Under the pieces are notes generated by a model that made no database searches, had not been told where the DNA came from, and worked only from the letters and a program-made list of their open reading frames with translations. A DNA stretch of 64,000 nucleotides, taken from contig NC_033563.1 of assembly GCF_001680005.1 (NCBI RefSeq), positions 310,001 through 374,000 of the forward strand, written 5' to 3'. The DNA is from Plasmodium coatneyi. Taxonomy: Eukaryota; Apicomplexa; Aconoidasida; Haemosporida; Plasmodiidae. The translations under genes were made by a program, and so were the position numbers. Below are positions 42,843 to 52,375 of this stretch, in pieces (within the stretch, counting starts at the first letter, position 1; each line of letters begins with the position of its first letter).

Positions 42843-44441
42843 TTACACGCCGCCTCTTTTGCGAGGTGCACATTTAATAATGTCATCCACCCGCAGAATC
42901 ATCTCGACGGCCTCCGTGGCGGAGGTCAACTGAGATAACTTCGAATTGTACGACTCATAAATGCCCAGCTCCATCACATTGCCCACATCTCCAGTGTTTA
43001 TGTCTATACCCGCGTAGACATTCCCCTTGGTATGTTGCGCTCTTATTTTGCTAACAATCTCTGAGCTGTCAAAACCTCCATTATCTAATATGTAGGTGGG
43101 GATTTGTCTTAGCGCCTTTGCAAAGGCTTCGATAGCCAAGCTTCTCTTTCCTTCTACAGTTCTGGCTAAATTATCCACAGCGTTACTCATGAGCATTTCT
43201 GTGCACCCGGCTCCTAAGACGACCCGATTGTCCTTCATCGTTTCTGCTAAAACGGCCAACGCGTCATGCAGAGACCTTTCACTTTCCTCCAAAATGTGTG
43301 AAGAGGCTCCCCTAAGAATTATTGTACACGCTCCATTCTTCTTGCACCCTGAGAAACGAATTAATTTATCCTCCCCTATGATTACTTCTTCAATTTTATC
43401 ACAATATCCTAACTTGATATTTAGATCCTTCTCAAAAGTGGATGCAATTTCTGCTCCTAAACAGCTAGCCAATCTTTCCATTCCATCGAAGTCACTGTGT
43501 TCAATTGTCATGACATTATTTTCACGAAAAATCTGCTCGGGATAATTGTAAATTAGCTGTCTGTTAATAAAAACATTACATCCATGTGCAATAATATTTT
43601 CCACCTTTTTTTTCATCTTCAATTTTTCCTCATTTTCCAAATCCTGTATGTCCTCAAAGCTATTAACGTTTACTTTGGTCCCGTAAATTTTTACCTTGTC
43701 CGTATCCATGGGTGTGTTGGCTATCATGACATTACATTTGGTGAGACTCTTCGGTTGATTTATGCCAATTCTCTTCTCTAATATAAACCCCTCTTCCAAG
43801 TAGGAATCCTTAATAGTCCCTCCAGTTTTTTTTATTATTTGAATTAGGTCTAAGTTTAAGTTTTCCTTTATTCGTAGGATTGCATTTACAGCTAATTGGG
43901 AGAAATGTTCCTTCTCATGGGTCAACAATTTGGAGGAGAGTGTCGTCCTGGCAATTTTTAGCATATCCTCCTTAAACTGTTCCGAGTTCATATCATGACT
44001 GAAACAGGACTTTTCCAATGCGTCTCTTGCTGCCTGAAGTGCCATGCGAAATCCATCACAAATAATCTGAGGGTGTATTTTATTTTCAATTAATATTTCT
44101 GCGTTTCTGAGCATCTCTGCTGCGAGGACCACAACGCCCGTAGTTCCATCTCCACATTTGTTGTCCTGCTGCATGCTAACGTCTACTAATATTTTCGACA
44201 CTGGATTATCTAACCATACTGATTTCAGAATCGTTGCTCCGTCGTTTGTTACTGTATGTTGGTGACTTCGCGCACCTTCTATATTCAAGGGGGTCAATAT
44301 CTTGTCCAGCCCCCTTGGCCCCAAAGTGCTTTTCACCAAATCTCCCACCGCGATGGCCCCCACGAAGTACTGCAGCCTCGCGATTTCCCCCTTGTCCTCC
44401 TGCGCACCCTGCTTCAATACGTCTGGCACGATCGTATTCAT
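42843..44441 (-). CDS. CCT2: T-complex protein 1 subunit beta (CCT2), 532 aa
   Basis: The protein is the beta subunit of the cytosolic group II chaperonin TRiC/CCT, which folds actin, tubulin and other proteins using ATP. It begins MNTIVPDVLKQGAQEDKG, diagnostic of the beta subunit. The nucleotide-binding motifs are present: GDLVKSTLGPRGLDKIL (about 33-49), TNDGATIL (about 65-72) and GDGTTGVVVLAAEML (about 97-111). VVLGAGCTEMLMS and the C-terminal YAGIDINTGDVGNV also fit. Length matches the family. I use the ATG at 44441. The in-frame upstream TTG at 44474 is not a start. Single exon. Confidence 0.98.
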   Translation of the reverse strand: MNTIVPDVLKQGAQEDKGEIARLQYFVGAIAVGDLVKSTLGPRGLDKILTPLNIEGARSHQHTVTNDGATILKSVWLDNPVSKILVDVSMQQDNKCGDGTTGVVVLAAEMLRNAEILIENKIHPQIICDGFRMALQAARDALEKSCFSHDMNSEQFKEDMLKIARTTLSSKLLTHEKEHFSQLAVNAILRIKENLNLDLIQIIKKTGGTIKDSYLEEGFILEKRIGINQPKSLTKCNVMIANTPMDTDKVKIYGTKVNVNSFEDIQDLENEEKLKMKKKVENIIAHGCNVFINRQLIYNYPEQIFRENNVMTIEHSDFDGMERLASCLGAEIASTFEKDLNIKLGYCDKIEEVIIGEDKLIRFSGCKKNGACTIILRGASSHILEESERSLHDALAVLAETMKDNRVVLGAGCTEMLMSNAVDNLARTVEGKRSLAIEAFAKALRQIPTYILDNGGFDSSEIVSKIRAQHTKGNVYAGIDINTGDVGNVMELGIYESYNSKLSQLTSATEAVEMILRVDDIIKCAPRKRGGV

Positions 44442-46749
44442 CTTCGCAGGGGGGGTATATGCAATTATTAGCAACGGTGCATGCAGTTATCACGCGTGAC
44501 TACTCCCTAATTACTCACACTGCGTGGACCTACCGTGGCTAGGGATGTACAAAGATATCCTCACACGCACGTGTCAATGAGGTACCTGCGCGCAGCGAAA
44601 TCGGCCCAACAAATGTGTTCAAATAACAGCTACTTGTAGGAAGAAAAAAAAAACAAAGTGAAAAAAAATAAGGCCGATCAAATATACAGCCTACAAGGTG
44701 AGTACAAAAAAGGAAACCAAATGCGTAGCAGCGTTTTTTTTTTTTTTTTTCCCCCTCTACTTTTTTTGATGCCTGCTGTTAGTGGTCTCCCTATGCAAAT
44801 TGTGCCCCCCCAAAAAAAAAAAAATTAACCCTACTTTTGTATACCCAGATTTCACGTACATTATTTTTTATGTACGCCGGGGAGAGAGCGGTACTTTTTT
44901 TTTTTTTTTTTTTTTTCCCCAACGTTTTTGTGCACTTGGCTGCTTGCTTAGTTAACCTTTCGCCCCCTACGTGGGAAGAAGCATACGCCCGACAATGCGT
45001 ATATCCATATACCTACATGCGGGTCGATTCACCCCAAGGGTATGTACTACCCCAGTTGGGTGACCCCCCTTTGATGTTATTCGTTTTTCCCGCCTTGTTC
45101 CCAAAACACGTTATATGGCGCTGCCGTTACGAACATGGCTTAACAGCGTTTCCACTTCGCATAATTTCTTTTCACCTTTGTACTATGTGGCGAGACTGAA
45201 CGTTATGTTTTTAAGCTTCGAACGGGAGGTCCACTTTTCGCAGTGGCTGAAACGAACGCACACAAGCGCACCCCCTCGTGCGTCCCACCATTTTCATCGG
45301 AACGTAAGAAAAACTGAACAACCTAGTACAGCCCCAACTTACAAAGCGGGGAAAAAAAAAAAAAAAAAAAACCATGTGACTGTCCCAAATGGTGGAAGTT
45401 CCATTTATATACTTTCTTTCGACGAGGAAACCTTTCGAAAGAACTTTAAGGGAGAAGCGAGCGAAGCTACACACGCTGTTGCGCGAGGAACGGGGAACCA
45501 TAGAGGGGCGTTTCGCCACCCTTGTTACTTGGACCAGTGTGTCATCTCATCTACATAAATACGGAACACATCCTGTGGGGAATTGCCCCCCTTAATTATC
45601 CATTACCCGATCACCATGCCTTTTTCCCCTACTTAACCTTTTGCAAAATTTCCGCAAATGATATGCATGCACACGTGCCAAGGAAAAAGCATGGCATCTT
45701 TTTCACCACGTGACGACGGTTATGATGATTTCCCCTAAATTTTTATAACGGTATGAACAAATGGATGGGGGCGCTTTGCGGGAAAACTCCAACCTATGGA
45801 AGAGGATATGCGTGCGATTGGGGGCATAACGCGGGATGATTCCCCCTCAGGAATATTCCACCGCCGCGATGACGGCAAACTGTGGCATACACGTAGGTAT
45901 GCCTTCTCAAAAATATGTGCCCCATTTTGGGTACCCCTCTTTTTTTTTTCACCTCAAAGTGGGAAAACCAGCCAAATAGGGAGAAAAAAAATTAAGCACC
46001 CGCACGTATAAACATATATGGTCGCGCTTACGTGGGATTACGAAGGTATTGCGTTCCGCGCGCACTGTTGCGAAAGGTATTGCAGCTGCCACGTACAATG
46101 AGGCAACAACATCCATATATATGCTGACCAATGAGAGAAGAAAAAAAAAAGGCAATTTTTTTCCCCCCTTCGGACCACTTAACGCGCCTGTTTCTTTTTT
46201 TTTTTTTTTTTTTTCTGGCTCATATTTCTTCCCCCAAGTGCACTACGCATGAGGTGGGGTGACTTTCACCTTTTTTGGCTTGGGCCCCTGGTGCGACGGA
46301 AATAAAAAGCGCCATACATACAGTTGACTCTCTCTGCGCTCACAATATAATATTCAGCCATATTGGGGCATATAATATTATACATAATCCAAATGGGGGG
46401 ATACTTCCTGGGCGATGCTGCTAATCCAATCACTTGTTTGCTCTGCCATTGGCCCATTCGACATGCCCCTGGGATAGGTAACGCCAGAGAGGTTATTACC
46501 CAACCGGAAAAGTCGCGCCAAGTTTGAAAAAAAAAAAAAAAACTCCACCACAATATTTGTAGATACGCAAAACTGTGCGAACATATTTTTTAATTAATTT
46601 ATTTTCCTTCCCAAAGTTTAACTTCTTTTTGCTAAAAAGAAAAAAAAAAAATTAAGAACAAAGAGAAGTAATTTTTTTTTTTGCAACTACTTTGAAAGAT
46701 ATACTTCCTACTCCTTTTTTTACCTATTTAAAAATTATCTTAAGTCAAC
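44442..46749. other. Divergent intergenic region CCT2 / RPS23
   Basis: No gene is supported in 2.3 kb. The ORFs here are Ser/Arg/His-rich or pass through homopolymers. T runs lie near 44736-44750, 44897-44916 and 46196-46214, and A runs near 45353-45370 and 46527-46541. Two strong housekeeping promoters are expected. Confidence 0.5.
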
Positions 46750-48022
46750 ATGGGATCAGGTACGTGTCATTTCGTATGTCACATGTGACATGCCAGCTGT
46801 GCTTCGCGTTCGTTTTATCCCCTCCCCCCGTATGCCTGCTTTTATATGCTTGCAAAAGAGGAACTGCATCCCCATGGATGTAATTATGAGTGACTGAGTG
46901 GAAGAATTGGGGGGAGAGGAAGAGCGATTAACCGGTTAACCGGTTAACGCGTTAATCGGTTAACCAGTGGAGAAGGAAAGTTGCTTCACCATTGGAAAAA
47001 TCGAGGCAGTGGCATGCGCGCATACATAAATACATACGCACGAACGAGTGCATGAATATCTGACCCCGCTACGGAGACGAACGTGCGGGGGGATAGCGTG
47101 CCAGTGAGCCCCGCACCTGCTTATGACCCCACGCGTGCCTACTCTACACTCACTTAATCGCTTTTGCATTACACCCCACCTGAACAGGCAAACCAAGTGG
47201 ACTGAGGGCAGCGCGAAAACTGCGCATAAGAAGAAGAACCCAGAGATGGGCTGATAAGGGATACAAGAAATCCCACTTGGGAACCCGATGGAAGTCCAAC
47301 CCCTTTAGAGGAAGTTCCCATGCCAAGGGAATCGTCGTCGAGAAGGTTGCCATTGAGGCTAAGCAGGTGAGAAGGAGCGTCTCCGCCCAGGAGCAATTTG
47401 CAAAAAGAGGAAAGCGGGAAAAAATAATAACCCCACCATCTGTTACTACCAGCGACGGCTACTTCATTCCATTTGTGTTTCATGAGCCCACGTACTCTAA
47501 CGAGCTGATGAGTCAAAAAATGGATAGAAAAAATGAATCAGAAATGGAATTAACGTCTACTCTGTTTTTATGACTTTTCCATGCATAAAAATATGTTAAC
47601 GTTTCTACATGCATATAGTGAAGCAGCAAATCTTTGCCGCCGCAGTTGGAGTGATTAAATCAGTTGGCCTAGTTCGCTCCGTTCTGTGAATACCTTTCCA
47701 TATGTAAGGAGCCCCCCTTCCCCCCAATTCCCTTTCTACACATGTTAATGCTCACCCTACCCCATTTGTGCAGCCCAACTCCGCTTATCGAAAGTGTGTC
47801 CGTGTGCAGTTGATTAAAAATGGAAAGAAAATCACGGCTTTCGTTCCTGGAGACGGTTGCTTAAATTTTATCGACGAAAACGACGAAGTGTTAGTCTCAG
47901 GATTTGGACGAAGTGGTCACTCTGTTGGTGACTTGCCCGGAGTCAAATTCAAGGTGGTCAAAGTAGCTCGTGTTTCCCTACTAGCCCTGTTTAAAGAGAA
48001 GAAGGAGAAGCCAAGATCATAG
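46750..48022 (+). CDS. RPS23: 40S ribosomal protein S23 (uS12), 145 aa
   Basis: Three exons are 46750-46759 (10 bases, M-G-S plus one base), 47188-47366 and 47774-48022. The product starts MGSGKPSGLRAARKLR and is 145 residues, as in other eukaryotes. Decoding-centre loop residues are intact: QPNSAYRKCVRVQL, with the conserved proline that is hydroxylated in other species, and the GRSGHSVGDLPGVKFKVVK C-terminal region (two parts). It sits at the decoding site of the small subunit. The very short first exon is typical of ribosomal protein genes and is confirmed by the phase. Confidence 0.97.
46928..46965. repeat. GGTTAACC palindromic repeat in RPS23 intron 1
   Basis: Four GTTAA-type units in a row, TTAACCGGTTAACCGG followed by TTAACGCGTTAATCGG and TTAACC. 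The array is nearly self-complementary and contains several HpaI-type GTTAAC sites. Confidence 0.85.
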
Positions 48023-48896
48023 AGTGTATCGTCGCAGTGTCTGGCGGAAGTGCCAATGCTGTTCCTCTGCGTTATCGTAGCGGTGTCCCATAAATCTGTG
48101 CTCTTTACAAGCGCGTTGAACACCAACCGTGTTGAGTTTCTCCCTTAACGTGCTCACCTCATTCTGCCATTTTGGGGTCCACTGTTGGTACTCTAACTTT
48201 TTTTTTTTTCTTCTTTTTTCACAAACGGATTGAGACTATATACATGGTTAGCACATTTTAGATGTAATGCAAAAAGGAAAAAAAAAGTAAATGCATCTTA
48301 CGCCAATTGGAAAAAATATTTTAAGGGGAATATTTAAACATGTCTGTAAGTGTTTAGGCGTGTCCGATGCCTCCTTGCCCCGTGTGCATTTCGCTCGAGA
48401 GGGAAAAAAGAAAGGGGGGTGGCAGAAAATATTAATGGGAACATCCCTGTGGGGTTTTTCTTTTCCCACCAGTGGGGCACTCCCTCGGGGTTTGTACGAG
48501 ATGGACAAAATGGGCAGACATTGCAGCGTCGCAACGTTGCAGTTTTGCAGTGGTGGAATGGCCCCTGTGGGTGTTCACCCCTGCCACGCTTGAGCGATCC
48601 TCCCCTTGTCAATAATGACTCTCTTTTATTTGATTAAACGTGTTGTTGAAAAAAGAATAAGTTTTTCCTTTTCCGTTTTTTCTTTTCTTTATCTGTGTGT
48701 GCAACGACCCAACAGTGAATGCTTTCAAAATACAACGTGGCGGCACATTACATTTAAACGTATCGATGCAGAGTTATAAAAAAAGAAAAAAAAAATGTGC
48801 TATACATATGTTGCTTTTTTTTTTTATGAACAAGTCAGGTAAAAAAAGGGGGAGATAAAAATAGCTATTTTTCATGCTAATTTGCCTGACCGTTCA

Positions 48897-48929
<33 letters not shown>

Positions 48930-48954
48930 AGGCATGACAACTCCACGACCCCTC
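48023..48954. other. Convergent 3' region RPS23 / RPS12
   Basis: No gene is seen. It contains the second palindromic element (48825-48898) and short T runs. Presumed 3' UTRs of two highly expressed genes. Confidence 0.55.
48825..48898. repeat. Palindromic dispersed element, copy B (74 bp)
   Basis: It begins TATGAACAAGTCAGG and ends CCTGACCGTTCATA around the same AAAAATAGCTATTTTT core. A T run precedes it and an A run follows. Compared with copy A it is in the opposite orientation, with small insertions in the left arm. Confidence 0.9.
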
Positions 48955-49594
48955 TTAAGCAGCTACGGCGGGCTGCTGGTTCTGTTGCATTAAATAATCT
49001 TTCTCAGGTGATTCTTCCCCAAAGTCAATAATCGAAACGGAACTCGCTCCAATAATCTTTCTAGCATTTCCTTCCTTGTCTAATTTGAACAAGCCAACCC
49101 ACTGACCTAAATCCTTGCTATCATTTTCGACCATAAAAAGGGGGATGTTCTTCTCTGTACACAAAGCTGTGATTAATTTTTTGTATGCTGGCTCGGAACA
49201 TACGTCGGACAAGAAGCATGCCTTGGCCTCCTTCGACTCAATCGACTTAATGACTTCTCTGATTCCTATTTTCAGCCCATCGTGCACCAGGGCGTTCTTC
49301 AAAACCTGCCAAAAGGGGAGAGAGGGAACAGCCCGCGGAAAAACGGGAAAAAAATATATATACATACGCATATGCTTTTACATATATATGCACGCTCCAA
49401 TTTGTGCGAGTCCGCCCGGTCACCTCCGCATAATCTCTGCGCGCAAGGAACTACATAAATAGTTCTCCTCAACCCATTTTTTTTTTTTTTTTGTTTCTCC
49501 TCCTGTTTCTTACCTTCTGTATGGCCGTGGTGTGATCGAAAACTGTTTTCTCCTCCACGACTACGTTGTTTTCAACACTTTCGACGTCGCTCAT
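48955..49594 (-). CDS. RPS12: 40S ribosomal protein S12 (eS12), 143 aa
   Basis: Two exons are 49514-49594 and 48955-49305, joined in phase 0. The protein begins MSDVESVENNVVVEEKTVFD. It then has the L7Ae-like fold: VLKNALVHDGLKIGIREV, FLSDVCSEPAYKKLITALC and LGQWVGLFKLDKEGNARKI. The C-terminus is a short Gln/Ala tail. It is a eukaryote-specific component of the small subunit beak. Confidence 0.97.
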
Positions 49595-51225
49595 TTTGAG
49601 AATGAAAAAATAGGGGAAGCAAAAATGGGGAAATTAAAACAGCGTGAAAGCTAAAGTGATAAAATGATTAACCAGTATATGATGGTCCCACAAACAGGAT
49701 GCGCGAAAGGGAAAAATTTTATTAACTGAAAAAGTTACGTAAGAGTGAATGAACCAAAAACACGCAAGAAAAAAAAAAAAAAAATTACATTTTCCTGGGT
49801 CAGCAGAAAGATGCATAATGTAGTATTTATAGGGTATCGCAAAAAGCGGAAAAAATATAAATTTGAAGTAAACAACGCATCGAACGTTGACGCCAAAGAA
49901 TTAGTGCAAAGGGAACATTTTCATGTGCCAACCGTTTCTCGTTCCGCGTTCGTTATGTTATCCAGCGTATACAAAGAGTGAGCATGATGAGATGGTAAAA
50001 AAAAATGTCACGTGTTACTTCTCACCTATGCATGTAATATGCAGTGTTCCTATGGATTAACATTTTTTTTTTTTTCTTTTCATCGTTTTTGTTAACCTCC
50101 ATGTGCCGCTAACCAAAAGGTATTGTTATGCACTGCCGTGATGGTACGTACAACATGTGATGGTATGCCCCCTTTCCCACCGGGGCGACAAATTTACCTT
50201 GGATCTTAAGCTTTTTTTTCTACATGTCGAGGCGGGTCAAAATAAAGCCGCATCGTTTTTACGCCATAGAAGGAAGTGACGAAATAATCTAAGGTTGTGG
50301 TCCACATTAAGCTTGCAAAAAAAGAAAAAAAAAATACCTAATGTATTAATTTAAATCATATTTTTTTTACTTATGTAAGGAAAAAAAAAAAAAAAAATGG
50401 AGAGGCCGCTTTATATTGGCACCTTTTTGTGGTTCCTTCCCAGGCGAACGAAATGAACAAAATTTCCCCCATGGGGTTGTTATGTGGTCCCACTTTTTTT
50501 TTTTTTTTATTCACATGGTGGTAGTTTCCATGAAAGTGATATCCCTGGGGAGGCATACACGACATCCATACTCATACCTACCATACGTGACGTGCTTTAC
50601 CCCCTTTTGTGGGGCGCTACCCCCATAGTTAAACAACACATTTCCGTAATGATGAGTAAATCTGCAGGGAGATTGTTGTACTTTACTCTTCCCCGCACAC
50701 ACTTCGCCCTCCTGCGATGAGAATTCCTCTGCGTAAGAAAGCCAAAATGGTGTTCCCCCATGAGTGGCATAACAACGAAGCGCAGCAGCCAGCTCAGTTT
50801 TTCCAAAAAGGACATTTCGATGCGGACACGGTTGGCAGAACGGCAGCTGTTCAATCGCCCTTACAGCATTGCCATTTTGCCGTTGAATCGGCACCCGCCC
50901 GGGGCACACAAAAACTTGTTGATATATTTTTTTTTTTTTTACAATATGTGCGTATGTACATTGCTATCTTAATTCATTTTGGCTAGTTAGAAAAAAAAAA
51001 AAAAAAAGTTAATACATTGGAATATGCACAAGATATGAATGGGAAAGTTACACTAACGGGGCCGCAGTTCATGCAGGCCGGGGGAGGCGCATTCCGGGTG
51101 CGCATTCTTCTCTTAAACTGTTTAAACGAAGCGAACGGCGTGCAAAATGCGCATCTCCAGCTAAGCACTAACAACATCGCCCGACCGTTTTGCTTCGCCT
51201 GACCGATTTGCTTCACCCCCCGGAA
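49595..51225. other. Intergenic RPS12 / RPL7
   Basis: No gene is supported in 1.6 kb. A minus-strand frame at 50511-50909 and plus-strand frames around 50760-50990 have mixed composition and no domain. A and T runs are scattered through the stretch (for example about 49769-49784, 50382-50397, 50929-50940 and 50990-51007). Confidence 0.5.
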
Positions 51226-52375
51226 TTAGATCATTCGCTTGATTAACTCATTTATGTGGCTTTCCCTGTTTCCCCAATCACCTGGTCTGGGCTCATTGAA
51301 GGCGTGTCGCTTGGCCTTGAATCCCTTCTTGGGGGGCTTCAGCTTAAAGGCCCACAGAAAATTATTCACTTTTTTAAAAGCGGGCCCGCAAGTGTAAAGT
51401 TGGTAAATCATGTCTTCAACTCCATGCACATTATACTTACCCAGGTGCTTCGAAATCTCATTGTTGTCCTGAATTTTTTTCCTGGCATATCTTCTCACTT
51501 TTCCGACTTTAATGTAACCTCTTTTGTAAACTAACTTCCTTATGGTAGAAATGGTTGGGTATCCATAGGTAACGAATGGTTCCACAATTTTTAGCATTTC
51601 CTTGGTGGCCTTGTTCACCTTCACGAAAACTCCGTTATGTATTTGAAGCAACCTTAGAAGACGAAAGACGCTTCGCACCTTTGGGGACAGTTTATTCACT
51701 CCCTTTAGTCTGATCACAAAAACGACTTTCTTTTCCGCCTCTCTGTAGAAGCAGTTGTTTTTCCTTGCCTCTCTTTTAAGTTGCACGATTTTCTTCCGTT
51801 CCTCTTCGTACTCCTTCTCGTAGCGCAGTGTGCGTAGTCGCAGTTCGGTTCGCTTCTTCTTGTTGATCTGCATGTAGAAAGGGGTAAGCGCAAAATGTAA
51901 TGTATCACCAATGTACGGATTCAACAGTGTAAATAGAACGAACAAACCCACAAGTACACTCGCACGTGTGGATATACAGGTGAAAAGCTGCATTGTGACA
52001 CGACGCCACAACCGCGGGTATACCCCAAACTTACCAGTTTCTGTGCCTTCATCTTTTTCTGATTCTTCTCCTTCATCTGGAGGTACTTCATCAGCTTCTT
52101 CTTCCTCAAGCTCATCATATTCTTCCCAGCATCTTTTTTCTCTTCCTCGTACCTATCCTGTGGGGGGGGAAAAAGCGGCAAGCCAGTTCGTATGATCAGT
52201 CGGCGGTTCAATCAAGTCAAGCATGGCAAATAATGTGAATCACGTGTAGGCCAACGCAAACGCAAGCGCAAGTCGCGTGAAACAATGTGCTACAACGACA
52301 TGATATGCCGAACTGTATCATCCGCACGATTTGTATTATTTAGTCAACTCATGTAGCGCTCTCCCTTACCGCCAT
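51226..52375 (-). CDS. RPL7: 60S ribosomal protein L7 (uL30), 256 aa
   Basis: Three exons are 52370-52375 (only ATG GCG), 52035-52157 and 51226-51867, with all junctions in phase 0. Exon 2 encodes the basic DRYEEEKKDAGKNMM leader and a Lys-rich region ending KMKAQKL. Exon 3 starts INKKKRTELRLRTLRYEKEY and carries the uL30 fold: VFVIRLKGVNKLSPKVR, LRLLQIHNGVFVKVNKAT, EPFVTYGYPTISTIRKLVYK and the C-terminal RPGDWGNRESHINELIKRM. Length matches eukaryotic L7. The six-base first exon is an extreme but convincing case because of the donor (GTAAGG) and phase. Confidence 0.97.

Noticed and set aside
45115..45558. 147-codon plus-strand frame
   Set aside because: It crosses an A run and has a random-looking His/Arg/Ser-rich sequence.
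46266..46584. Minus-strand frame containing a MAEQTSDWISS-type start
   Set aside because: The short continuation stops quickly and the upstream part is polyPhe. Insufficient support.
50511..50909. 132-codon minus-strand frame
   Set aside because: No recognisable motif and no convincing start context or splice sites.
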